A stretch of DNA of 64,000 nt from Pseudomonas sp. URMO17WK12:I2 (GTDB taxonomy: Bacteria > Pseudomonadota > Gammaproteobacteria > Pseudomonadales > Pseudomonadaceae), in contig NZ_QKYW01000007.1 of NCBI RefSeq assembly GCF_003253735.1, positions 164,387 to 228,386 of the forward strand. The letters are read 5' to 3'. A program made the position numbers and the translations under genes. Under the pieces are notes generated by a model that was given only the letters and a program-made list of their open reading frames with translations, had not been told where the DNA came from and made no database searches. Each line of letters begins with the position of its first letter. Positions within the stretch are counted from its first letter, which is position 1. Below are positions 17,101-24,727 of this stretch, piece by piece.

Positions 17101-17460
17101 ATGAATATCCAGCAGATCGTCGATTTCGCCCAGGGCGCAGGCAGCACCGAAAGCTACCGCCCGGCTGCCGAAAAAATCCTCAAGGGTGATCCGCAGCAGC
17201 AGGTGCGCAACCACTACGCCAGCCCATGCGGGCAGTTCAATACGGGCATCTGGGAAGGCGCAGTCGGCCAGTGGACGGTCAGCTACACCGAGCATGAGTA
17301 CTGCGAAATCCTCCAGGGCGTGTCGGTGCTGCGTGACAACGATGGCAACGCCAAGACCGTGCGCGCCGGCGACCGCTTCGTGATCCCGGCAGGCTTCACC
17401 GGCACCTGGGAAGTGCTGGAGGCGTGCCGCAAGGTTTACGTGATCTTCGAGCAGGCCTGA
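17101..17460 (+). CDS. cupin domain protein (DUF861/cupin_3)
   Basis: 119-residue single-domain cupin. The motifs are weakly conserved: HEYCEILQGVSVLRD...GDRFVIPAGFTGTWEVLE, the second being the PxG-containing half of the barrel. Cupin_3 proteins are often annotated as ethanolamine-utilisation-like or ureidoglycolate-related; no substrate can be given here. I chose the ATG at 17101 because GGGAAG lies just upstream and the earlier GTG/ATG adds an unconserved stretch. It stands alone between two direct copies of the structured repeat, and its TGA stop is the first triplet of the downstream copy. Confidence 0.88.
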   Translation: MNIQQIVDFAQGAGSTESYRPAAEKILKGDPQQQVRNHYASPCGQFNTGIWEGAVGQWTVSYTEHEYCEILQGVSVLRDNDGNAKTVRAGDRFVIPAGFTGTWEVLEACRKVYVIFEQA

Positions 17461-17687
17461 GAACCTGTTCAAAGTCTGCTGCGCGTCGGCACTGCGGCGT
17501 TAAAAACAGGCTCGGCAAGCCGCTTGCGGCTAACGCGCTTTAGCGCGGCCCGCAGGGCGAGCGAAGCGAGTACTGCTCATTTACAGCTCGTAAAGTCGAG
17601 CGCGACTCCGACCGGTCCTCGCCTGTTTTCGTGGGGCCGCCTAGGCCTTGCATTGCTCTAGCTCGCGAGCCTTTGAACAGGCTCTGA
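17458..17687 (+). repeat. structured palindromic repeat, copy 4 (longest)
   Basis: Arms TGAGAACCTGTTCAAAG (17458-17474) and CTTTGAACAGGCTCTGA (17671-17687) pair at 15 of 17 positions. The core is as in other copies (GCGGCGTTAAAAACAGGCTC, TGCTCATTTACAG) with an extra inner block around 17520-17575. It starts with the cupin stop codon. It fills the gap up to the osmoprotectant operon end at 17733. Confidence 0.8.
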
Positions 17688-17732
17688 GGCCAGGCCCCGG
17701 GCCGGTCACCGTGACCGCCCCGGCGCGAACCA

Positions 17733-18887
17733 TTAGCTGGCGACTTGCTCGGCCGGCGAGACGATGCTGCTCTTACCCCGCGAGCGACCGGAGCTCAGGT
17801 AGTCGGCGATGGATTCCTGGGTGACTTCACCGAGAAAGTCGTTGTCGGCACTGAGCACCGGCAGCCACGAGCGGTTGAACTCGTACATGCGCGACAGCAA
17901 GATGCGCAAGTGTTCGTCGTGGGCGGCGGTGGCGTTGAACGACTGCACGAACGGCTGCACCGAGCCGCCCTGCCCGCGCATATCGCGGCGGCGAACGTAG
18001 CCCAGGGCCTTCTTGCCGGCATCGGTGACCACCAGGTGGCGGCGGTCATGCTCTTCCATCAACTCCACGGCATCGGCGATGCTGGTTTCGGCCAGGATCG
18101 AGGGCGCATCGTCGGCGGCATCTTCGGCGCGGATCAGCAGCAGGCGCTTGAGGGTGCTGTCCTGGCCAACGAAGCCGCTGACGAAGTCATCCGCCGGGTG
18201 CGCCAGCAGGGTGTCCGGGTGGTCGAACTGCAGCAGCGTGCCGTCCTTGAAGATGGCGATCTTGTCGCCCAGCTTGATGGCCTCGTCGATATCGTGGCTG
18301 ACCATGATCACGGTCTTGTTCAGCGCCCGCTGCATCTGGAAGAACTCGTTCTGGATGGCGTCGCGGTTGACCGGGTCGACCGCGCCGAAGGGTTCGTCCA
18401 TCAGCAATACCGGCGCGTCGGCAGCCAGGGCACGGATCACCCCGATACGCTGCTGCTGGCCGCCGGACAGTTCGCGCGGGTAGCGCGACAGGTACTGCTT
18501 TGGCTCCAGCTGCACCATGCTCATCAGCTCCATGGCGCGCTCGTGGCAACGCTTCTTGTCCCAGCCAAGCAGCTTGGGCACCACGGTGATGTTTTCCTCG
18601 ATGGTCATGTTGGGAAACAGACCGATCTGCTGGATCACGTAGCCGATGTTGCGGCGCAGGGTCACTTCGTCGATGCCGGTGGTGTCTTCACCGTTGATCA
18701 GCACGCGCCCGGAGGTCGGCTTGATCAGCCGGTTTATCATCTTCAGCGTGGTGCTCTTGCCGCAACCGGAGGGGCCGAGGAACACGCAGATCTGGCCTTC
18801 GTCGACGGTCAGGCTGACTTCATTTACGGCGACGACATCTTTGCCTTTCTGCTGGAATTTCTTGGTCAGTTTGTCGAGTTGAATCAT
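17733..18887 (-). CDS. opuCA: osmoprotectant ABC importer, ATP-binding subunit (OpuCA type)
   Basis: 384-residue ATPase energising uptake of glycine betaine, choline or carnitine. Walker A is GPSGCGKST at residues 38-46, the signature is LSGGQQQR, and Walker B is LLMDEPFGAVD. After about residue 260 come two CBS-like modules (ETSIADAVELMEEHDRRHLV and the final TQESIADYL) typical of OpuCA/OpuA, which sense ionic strength in characterised homologues. Last gene of the four-gene minus-strand operon; its ATG follows the permease stop by 10 bases with GAGGA in between. Substrate is inferred from family and from the binding protein. Confidence 0.92.
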   Translation of the reverse strand: MIQLDKLTKKFQQKGKDVVAVNEVSLTVDEGQICVFLGPSGCGKSTTLKMINRLIKPTSGRVLINGEDTTGIDEVTLRRNIGYVIQQIGLFPNMTIEENITVVPKLLGWDKKRCHERAMELMSMVQLEPKQYLSRYPRELSGGQQQRIGVIRALAADAPVLLMDEPFGAVDPVNRDAIQNEFFQMQRALNKTVIMVSHDIDEAIKLGDKIAIFKDGTLLQFDHPDTLLAHPADDFVSGFVGQDSTLKRLLLIRAEDAADDAPSILAETSIADAVELMEEHDRRHLVVTDAGKKALGYVRRRDMRGQGGSVQPFVQSFNATAAHDEHLRILLSRMYEFNRSWLPVLSADNDFLGEVTQESIADYLSSGRSRGKSSIVSPAEQVAS

Positions 18888-18897
18888 GTTCGGGTCC

Positions 18898-19557
18898 TCA
18901 GTGGGCGGCTTTCAGGCCACGGGGAGTGAGCGTTTTCTGCAGCCACTGCAAAAACAGGTCGGCGACGATGGCGAGCAGGCTCACCAGCACCGCACCAACG
19001 AAAAGGGTGGCCATGTCGCTACGGCTGATGGCGGTGAGAATCAGCACGCCGAGGCCACCGGCGCCGATGGTCGCGGCGATGGTCATCACCCCGATGTTCA
19101 TCACCACGGCAGTGCGCACCCCGGCCAGGATCACCGGCACGGCAATCGGCAGGTCGACCATGCGCAGGCGCTGCCAGAAGCTCATGCCAATGCCCTTGCC
19201 GGCTTCGCGAATGCCCGGCTCGACGCTGGTCAGCGCCAGGTAGGTGTTGCGCAGGATCGGCAGCAGCGAATAGAGGAATACCGCGGTTACCGCCGGGAGC
19301 GGCCCGAGGCCCTGGCCGAACTGCGAGTAGAACGGCAGCAGCAGGCCGAACAGGGCGATGGCCGGCAGCGTCAGCACCACGGTGGCCAGGCCCTGCAGCG
19401 GCCCGGCGAGCCAGGGGAAGCGGGTCATCAGGATGCCCAGCGGCACGCCGATGAGGATCGCCAGCCCCACGGCAATGCCGACCAGGGCGATATGTTCGAC
19501 GGTCAGGCTGAACACCTGGCTCCAGTCGATATGCTGGAAAGCGGTCATGAAATCCAT
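18898..19557 (-). CDS. opuCB: osmoprotectant ABC importer, permease (OpuCB type)
   Basis: 219-residue integral membrane subunit with five or six hydrophobic stretches. It contains the binding-protein-dependent transport signature EAGKGIGMSFWQRLRMVDLP, the EAA loop that docks the ATPase. It lies one base after the stop of the binding-protein gene and 10 bases before the ATPase gene, so the operon is tightly coupled. The start ATG at 19557 has GGGAGG nine bases upstream. It pairs with the second permease at 20461-21174 to form the heterodimeric channel. Confidence 0.92.
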   Translation of the reverse strand: MDFMTAFQHIDWSQVFSLTVEHIALVGIAVGLAILIGVPLGILMTRFPWLAGPLQGLATVVLTLPAIALFGLLLPFYSQFGQGLGPLPAVTAVFLYSLLPILRNTYLALTSVEPGIREAGKGIGMSFWQRLRMVDLPIAVPVILAGVRTAVVMNIGVMTIAATIGAGGLGVLILTAISRSDMATLFVGAVLVSLLAIVADLFLQWLQKTLTPRGLKAAH

Positions 19558-19558
19558 G

Positions 19559-20452
19559 TCAGTTGCCCTCCCCGAGCAGTTTTTCCTGACGCAGGAAATC
19601 GGCAGCGACTACCGCAGGCGTTTCGCGATCCACGTCGACGCGGGCATTGAGGCGACGCATGGTGGCGTCATCCAGGCGCTCGGCGAGCGGCTTGAGCAGC
19701 GCCTCGAGCTCCGGGTGCTGTTTGAGGTAGTCGGCATTGACCACCGGCGCGGCGGTGTAGTCCGGGAAGTACTTGTGATCGTCCTCGAGCAGGCGCAGGC
19801 CGAAGGAGTCCAGGCGGCCATCGGTGGTGTACACCAGGCCGACGAACACCTGGCCGTTACGCAGCGCGGTGTAGACCAGGCCCGGATCCATCTGGCGAAT
19901 CTCGTTGCGGGTGAAGCTCAGGCCGTATTCCTTGACCAGCCCGTCCAGACCATCGGAGCGATTGGCGAACTCGATATCCAGGGCCAGCAGGCGATTGCCC
20001 TTGCCAGGCTTTTTCAGGGCCGCGGCCAGGTCGCTGATGGTGTGGATGTCGGGATTTTCCTCAGCGACCTTTTCCGGCAGCGCCAAGGCATAGGTGTTGT
20101 TGAAGCGCGAGGGCGCCAGCCAGATCGCGCCACTCTTGGCATCCAGTTCCTTGACACGCTGGTAGGCAGCCTCCTTGTCGAGGCGCTCGGTGACCTTGTT
20201 GTAGGCCACCAGCGAGGTGCCGGTGTACTCCCAGGTGATATCCAGCTGGCCACTCTTCATCGCATTCCAGGCGATGGTGCTACCCAGGTTGCCGACGATG
20301 CGCGACTGATAGCCATGGGGCTCGAGGTATTGAGCGGTGAGTTCGGAGAGGATCACCTGTTCGGTGAATACCTTGGCACCGATACGGATTTCCGCGGCCT
20401 GGCTGGTCGCCGCCAGCAGCAGGCCGAAGCACAAAACGAAAAACTTCATCAT
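19559..20452 (-). CDS. opuCC: osmoprotectant-binding periplasmic protein (OpuCC/OsmX type)
   Basis: 297-residue solute-binding protein with an N-terminal signal peptide (MKFFVLCFGLLLAATSQAAE; no lipobox, so soluble in the periplasm). The mature part starts IRIGAKVFTEQVILSELTAQ, a hallmark of the OpuAC/OsmF family, with ITWEYTGTSLVAY further on. Two adjacent ATGs (20452, 20449) both lie behind AAGGAA; a TTG at 20464 is less likely. Its start is 9 bases from the stop of the upstream permease gene. Confidence 0.92.
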   Translation of the reverse strand: MMKFFVLCFGLLLAATSQAAEIRIGAKVFTEQVILSELTAQYLEPHGYQSRIVGNLGSTIAWNAMKSGQLDITWEYTGTSLVAYNKVTERLDKEAAYQRVKELDAKSGAIWLAPSRFNNTYALALPEKVAEENPDIHTISDLAAALKKPGKGNRLLALDIEFANRSDGLDGLVKEYGLSFTRNEIRQMDPGLVYTALRNGQVFVGLVYTTDGRLDSFGLRLLEDDHKYFPDYTAAPVVNADYLKQHPELEALLKPLAERLDDATMRRLNARVDVDRETPAVVAADFLRQEKLLGEGN

Positions 20453-20460
20453 GGTTTCCT

Positions 20461-21174
20461 TCAACGGGCCACCCCACGCTCGAACCAGAAACGGCTGGTG
20501 GCGGCCACCAGGCCGTCGAGCAGCAACGCCAGCAGAGCCGTGGCAGCCGCGCCGAGAATCAGCAGCGGTTGGTCTTCGAGGGCGATGGCGGGAAAGATCA
20601 GGCTGCCGAGGCTGTTGGCGCCGATCAGAAACACCAGCGGCGCGGTACCGACATTGAGCGCCAGCGCCACCCGAATGCCGCCGACGATGATCGGCACGGC
20701 ATTGGGCAGCTCCACTTTCCAGAGCGCCTGGCGTGGTGTCATGCCGATGCCGGTAGCGGCCTCCTTCAGTGAACCCGGCACGTTGCGCAGCCCTTCGTAG
20801 GTGTTGCGCACGATAGGCAGCAAGGAGGCGAGAAACAGCGCGAGGATGGCCGGGCCATTGCCAATGCCGACCACCGACAGGGCGATGGCCAGCACCGCCA
20901 ATGGCGGCACCGTATTGCCGACGTTGAACACCTGCATGAAGCGTTCGGCGCTGTGCTCGCGCCCGGGGCGGCTGAGCAGGATGCCGGCCGGGATGCCGAC
21001 CGCCAGGGCCGCCAGCATCGACACGAATACCAGATATAGATGTGCCTGCAGGTAGTAGATGAGGTCTTCGCGGTGCTGCGCGAGCACCGCCGGGGTGATC
21101 CAGTGGACCAGCAAGGCCAGTACCGCGACCAGCGCAACAGCGCCCAGCAGCACCTTGCCAAAGCTTTTCAGCAT
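20461..21174 (-). CDS. opuCD: osmoprotectant ABC importer, permease (OpuCD type)
   Basis: 237-residue membrane permease, first gene of the operon. It shows an EAA loop (GSLKEAATGIGMTPRQALWK) and several membrane segments (for example LLGAVALVAVLALLVHWITP). I chose the ATG at 21174 (MLKSFGKVLLG) because CTGGAG precedes it by seven bases; upstream codons do not look conserved. The operon diverges from nhaP, the same arrangement as opuC-nhaP in P. aeruginosa, which joins osmoprotectant uptake and Na+/H+ exchange at one locus. Confidence 0.9.
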   Translation of the reverse strand: MLKSFGKVLLGAVALVAVLALLVHWITPAVLAQHREDLIYYLQAHLYLVFVSMLAALAVGIPAGILLSRPGREHSAERFMQVFNVGNTVPPLAVLAIALSVVGIGNGPAILALFLASLLPIVRNTYEGLRNVPGSLKEAATGIGMTPRQALWKVELPNAVPIIVGGIRVALALNVGTAPLVFLIGANSLGSLIFPAIALEDQPLLILGAAATALLALLLDGLVAATSRFWFERGVAR

Positions 21175-21439
21175 ATGTCGACTCCAGTTAACGACCGCCG
21201 TTGGCGTGTCGAGCTGGCCGGATGCATTGCGCATCGGCCGTCCAATGCCGGAGGCTGGAGCATCTTGCAACAGTGCCCCTCATGCCAGGACGCACGCGCC
21301 CTGCAGCCTTCCGACCCATGGTTACTCGACCTTGATGTGCCGCTTCGGTTCCCCTTTTTTGCCATCGTTCTGCCATGGGGTAGCCGCTTCCGGCAGCCAC
21401 ACATCCGGTTACAAGCCAGGTATCATCGGCCCTCCAGGG

Positions 21440-21460
21440 TGTTCGCCGGGATGGCGAACA
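21440..21460 (+). promoter_or_regulatory. hairpin in the nhaP leader
   Basis: TGTTCGCC and GGCGAACA form a perfect 8-bp stem with a GGGAT loop, ending 11 bases before the AAGGAGA ribosome-binding site of nhaP. The remaining opuCD-nhaP gap (307 bases) must hold both divergent promoters, but I cannot place their hexamers with confidence. Confidence 0.5.
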
Positions 21461-21481
21461 TCAGCCTTCAAAGGAGACCTC

Positions 21482-22756
21482 GTGCTCGACCTCGTTGCCG
21501 CTTTCATCGTCCTTACCACCCTGCTCACCTACGTCAATTACCGCTTCATTCGCCTGCCGCCGACCATTGGCGTGATGGCCACCGCGTTGATCTTTTCGTT
21601 GATCACCCAGGGCCTGAGCCTGCTGGGCTACCCGCTGATCGAGATCGAAGCGCAGCAGATCATCCGCCGCATCGACTTTTCTGACATTCTGATGACCTGG
21701 TTCCTGCCGGCCCTGCTGTTCGCCGGTGCCCTGCACGTAGACCTGCATGACCTGCGCAGCTACAAGTGGCCGATCGGCCTGCTGGCCACCGTTGGCGTGC
21801 TGATCGCCACCAGCGTGATCGGCACCCTGGCGTTCTACATCTTCGCCCTGTTCGGCTGGCACGTGGACTTCATCTATTGCCTGCTGTTCGGCGCACTGAT
21901 CTCGCCGACCGACCCGATTGCGGTGATGGGGATCCTCAAATCGTCGGGCGCGCCGAAGCCGCTGGCCACCACCATCGTCGGCGAATCGCTGTTCAATGAC
22001 GGCACCGCGGTGGTGGTGTTCACCATCCTGCTCGGCATCCTGCAACTGGGCAGCACGCCGACGCTGGGAACGGTGAGTTGGCTGTTCGTGCATGAAGCGG
22101 TCGGCGGCCTGCTGTTCGGCGCCGCCCTGGGCTATGGCGTGCTGCTGATGCTGCGCAGCATCGACCAGTATCAGGTCGAGGTGATGCTGACCCTGGCGCT
22201 GGTGTTCGGCGGTGCGGCACTGGCTGCGCGGCTGCACGTCTCGGGGCCGATCGCCATGGTGGTGGCCGGCCTGATCATCGGCAACCTGGGCCGCAAGCAC
22301 GCCATGTCGGACGAGTCGCGCCGCTACGTGGACGGTTTCTGGGAGCTGATCGACGAGATCCTCAATGCCCTGCTGTTCGCCCTGATCGGCCTGGAACTGT
22401 TGCTGCTGCCGTTCTCCTGGCTGCACATCATCGCCGCCCTGGTGCTCGGCGGCGCGGTGCTGGTGGCACGCCTGCTGACGGTGGCCCCGGCGGTATTGGT
22501 GATGCGCCGCCGCGCCGACGGGCGTCGTCAGGTATCCCACGGGGCGATCCGCATCCTCACCTGGGGCGGGCTGCGTGGCGGCGTGTCAGTGGCGCTGGCA
22601 CTGTCATTGCCACTGGGCGAGGAACGCGATCTGCTGCTGAGCCTGACCTATATCGTCGTGCTCACCTCGATCCTGCTGCAGGGGCTGTCCATCGGCCCGC
22701 TGGTCAGCCGGCTGTACCGCGACCAGCCGCAACCCGCCGCAGACGATCATCACTGA
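21482..22756 (+). CDS. nhaP: Na+/H+ antiporter of the CPA1 family
   Basis: 424-residue inner-membrane exchanger with about 12 membrane segments, starting LDLVAAFIVLTTLLTYVNYR. Ion-site motifs are LISPTDPIAVMGIL near residue 140 and FNDGTAVVVFT near residue 170 (the ND pair of electroneutral CPA1 exchangers). The GTG at 21482 is the start because AAGGAGA ends five bases before it; the open frame further upstream is not conserved. Adjacent, divergent opuC genes and the known P. aeruginosa order support NhaP and a role in salt or pH stress. Confidence 0.93.
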   Translation: MLDLVAAFIVLTTLLTYVNYRFIRLPPTIGVMATALIFSLITQGLSLLGYPLIEIEAQQIIRRIDFSDILMTWFLPALLFAGALHVDLHDLRSYKWPIGLLATVGVLIATSVIGTLAFYIFALFGWHVDFIYCLLFGALISPTDPIAVMGILKSSGAPKPLATTIVGESLFNDGTAVVVFTILLGILQLGSTPTLGTVSWLFVHEAVGGLLFGAALGYGVLLMLRSIDQYQVEVMLTLALVFGGAALAARLHVSGPIAMVVAGLIIGNLGRKHAMSDESRRYVDGFWELIDEILNALLFALIGLELLLLPFSWLHIIAALVLGGAVLVARLLTVAPAVLVMRRRADGRRQVSHGAIRILTWGGLRGGVSVALALSLPLGEERDLLLSLTYIVVLTSILLQGLSIGPLVSRLYRDQPQPAADDHH

Positions 22757-22768
22757 AAAACACCGGCT

Positions 22769-22794
22769 GGCTGGCGACAGGCTTGTCGCCAGCC
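22769..22794. terminator. bidirectional hairpin between nhaP and the retropepsin gene
   Basis: GGCTGGCGACA and TGTCGCCAGCC form a perfect 11-bp stem with a 4-base loop, between two convergent stops. There is no U-tract on either side. Confidence 0.7.
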
Positions 22795-22796
22795 GC

Positions 22797-23441
22797 TCAG
22801 AGGTGGGACTGCAGCACCAACAGGTTGTTTTCCACCCGCCAGCCGACACGATTGAGAAAGCTCATACCCAGCAGGGCCTCGGTAGGCGACCCGCCTTCGA
22901 GCACCACCGCCTCGACGCCGAGCACCTGTAAGGGGCCGACACTGACCTTGTCGAGGGTCACGCGCCAACCCTTGGCCGTGCCACTGGCGGTACTGACCTG
23001 AATCGGCTGGCCGCTGGTGCGGTAGTCGATACCCAGACGACGGGCGTGGCTCTCATTGAGGGCTATCGAGGTGGCCCCGGTATCGACCAGAAACTGCTGG
23101 GCCCGACCATTGATCGCGCCCTCGGCCCAATAATGGCCGCCGTTGCTGCGGGCAATGCTCAAGGCCTGCTTCTGCGGTGCGGCGAAGCCCTCGGTGTTGT
23201 ATTCGCGGCTCAGGCCATAGCTGCGCTCCACGCCATCGACACGCAGCAGCGCGCCGCGACTGTCGACGCTGACCACCTGCACGCCACCGGGCCCGGTCTG
23301 GCCGACGCGCACCAGCTTGCGCTGGCCGTCGACCGACAGTACCGCCGCGCCCGGAAACAGCCCAACCACCTGAACCGCCGGCGCGGCCAGCAGCAGCGGG
23401 GCTGCCACCAAGCCGGCCATGATCATTATCACTCGACGCAT
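22797..23441 (-). CDS. retropepsin-like aspartic protease family protein
   Basis: 214-residue exported protein with a signal peptide (MIMAGLVAAPLLLAAPAVQV). After an N-terminal SH3-like stretch it has one clan AA protease domain: the catalytic FLVDTGATSIALN near residue 115 and the closing LLGMSFLNRVGW. One D-T-G motif per chain means it must dimerise, as retropepsins do. The target is unknown; periplasmic homologues are called TIGR02281-type proteases. The gene follows the solute-binding protein gene by 15 bases in the same direction, so they are probably co-transcribed. Confidence 0.88.
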   Translation of the reverse strand: MRRVIMIMAGLVAAPLLLAAPAVQVVGLFPGAAVLSVDGQRKLVRVGQTGPGGVQVVSVDSRGALLRVDGVERSYGLSREYNTEGFAAPQKQALSIARSNGGHYWAEGAINGRAQQFLVDTGATSIALNESHARRLGIDYRTSGQPIQVSTASGTAKGWRVTLDKVSVGPLQVLGVEAVVLEGGSPTEALLGMSFLNRVGWRVENNLLVLQSHL

Positions 23442-23456
23442 CCGTGCTTCTCCCGG

Positions 23457-24179
23457 CTATTCGAAGGGGTAATGCTGGCCCCAGCGCTCAAAGACCTCGC
23501 GCAGCTCACCCTGCTCGACGAGCGCGGCCATGCGCTGATCGAACAATTTGGCCAGCGCCCGCCCGCGTGGCGTGTCGGAAAACCCGATGTACAGGGGCAG
23601 GCGCAACAGGTCGGTGACCCGGTACTCGCTGGGGTCCGCGGCGCCGGCGAGCACCTGCTCGACCTCGGGGCGGGCATCGAGGTAGTAATCGGCATGGCCC
23701 TGGTCGAGCATCGACAGGATGCCGCTGCGGCGCTGCAATTCGTTGTAGTGGGTGAGTCCAGGGATATAGCGCTGATATTCATAACCGCGCATCCACACCA
23801 GGCGCGAACGGCGCAGTTCGGCCTGATCCGGCTCGGGCCTGGCCGCCACGCTCAGGGCGCTGATCAGGTCGGAGTCGTAATGCCAGGTCGGGTATACCAC
23901 GCCACCGCTGACCTCATTTTGGTAGGAGGCGACCCAGGCATCGGCTTCGCCGCGCTTCACCAGCCCGATAGAGCGGGTGTAGGGCACGATCTGCATCTCC
24001 AGCTTGACGCCGGCGGGCTCGAACACCTTGCGCAGCACGTCCCAGGACAGGCCCGTGCCGTCCGGATTGATGCGGTCGACCCACACGTCGCTGGCCATGC
24101 GGATGCTGGCCGGCACGTCACTGCCGGCCTGAGCGCAGACGCCGAACGACAACAGTAGAGCCAGCCACACACCACGCAT
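23457..24179 (-). CDS. periplasmic solute-binding protein (amino acid-binding type)
   Basis: 240-residue SBP_bac_3-like protein with signal peptide (MRGVWLALLLSFGVCAQAG). The mature region has the usual lobes: GLSWDVLRKVFEPAGVKLE, RGEADAWVASY, and a C-terminal AKLFDQRMAALVEQGELREV. No permease or ATPase gene is adjacent, so it may serve a distant transporter or a sensor. I chose the second of two adjacent ATGs (24179) because AGGAGG then has a normal six-base spacing. It is followed by the retropepsin gene. Confidence 0.85.
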   Translation of the reverse strand: MRGVWLALLLSFGVCAQAGSDVPASIRMASDVWVDRINPDGTGLSWDVLRKVFEPAGVKLEMQIVPYTRSIGLVKRGEADAWVASYQNEVSGGVVYPTWHYDSDLISALSVAARPEPDQAELRRSRLVWMRGYEYQRYIPGLTHYNELQRRSGILSMLDQGHADYYLDARPEVEQVLAGAADPSEYRVTDLLRLPLYIGFSDTPRGRALAKLFDQRMAALVEQGELREVFERWGQHYPFE

Positions 24180-24193
24180 CATCTGCCTCCTGA

Positions 24194-24727
24194 TCAGGCA
24201 AAACCGAGGCTGGCGGCCAGGCCATTGGCCCAGCCCCAGACCAGCAGCTGCATGGCCAGCCAGGCGAAAACGCCGGCCAGGACGTCGTCGAGCATGATGC
24301 CGAAGCCACCGTGCACGTGACGATCGATCCAGCGAATCGGCCAGGGTTTGAGAATGTCGAAGAAGCGGAACATCAGAAAGCCCACCAGCACCCAGCCCCA
24401 GCCTTCGGGCACCAGCCACAGGGTGATCCACATGCCGACCATCTCGTCCCAGACGATGCCTTCGTGGTCATGCACGCGCAGGTCGTCGGCCACCTTGCCG
24501 CACAGCCACACGCCGAACACCATGGTCACGCCCAGCAGCAGCCAGTAGCCCCAGTCCGGCAGCATCTGCCACAGCGGGATGAACGGCACGGCAGCCAGCG
24601 AACCCCAGGTACCGGGCGCCTTGGCGATGGTGCCGGTGCCGAAGCCGAAGGCCAGGAAATGCCAGGGGTTGCGCCACACGGAAGGTGGCACGAACTCGGC
24701 GGGGACTTGCTTGGGATGATCAGTCAC
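24194..24727 (-). CDS. pgpA: phosphatidylglycerophosphatase A
   Basis: Inner-membrane enzyme that dephosphorylates PGP to phosphatidylglycerol. The 177-residue product has the family core FGTGTIAKAPGTWGSLAA and the acidic WDEMVGMW and DDVLAGVFAW motifs for metal binding, with several membrane segments. I chose the GTG at 24727, which overlaps the thiL stop (8-base overlap) and gives the start MTDHPKQVPAEF; the frame's earlier GTG at 24754 has no ribosome-binding site. Last gene of the nusB-thiL-pgpA run. Confidence 0.93.
   Translation of the reverse strand: MTDHPKQVPAEFVPPSVWRNPWHFLAFGFGTGTIAKAPGTWGSLAAVPFIPLWQMLPDWGYWLLLGVTMVFGVWLCGKVADDLRVHDHEGIVWDEMVGMWITLWLVPEGWGWVLVGFLMFRFFDILKPWPIRWIDRHVHGGFGIMLDDVLAGVFAWLAMQLLVWGWANGLAASLGFA

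Noticed and set aside
17733..21174. Opuc operon as a taurine or methionine importer
   Set aside because: The CBS-bearing ATPase, two small permeases and an IRIGAKVFTEQ binding protein together fit the osmoprotectant class and not those families.
21461..22540. A 359-codon minus-strand open frame opposite nhaP
   Set aside because: His/Gln-rich low-complexity translation typical of the antisense of a membrane protein; nhaP is the real gene.
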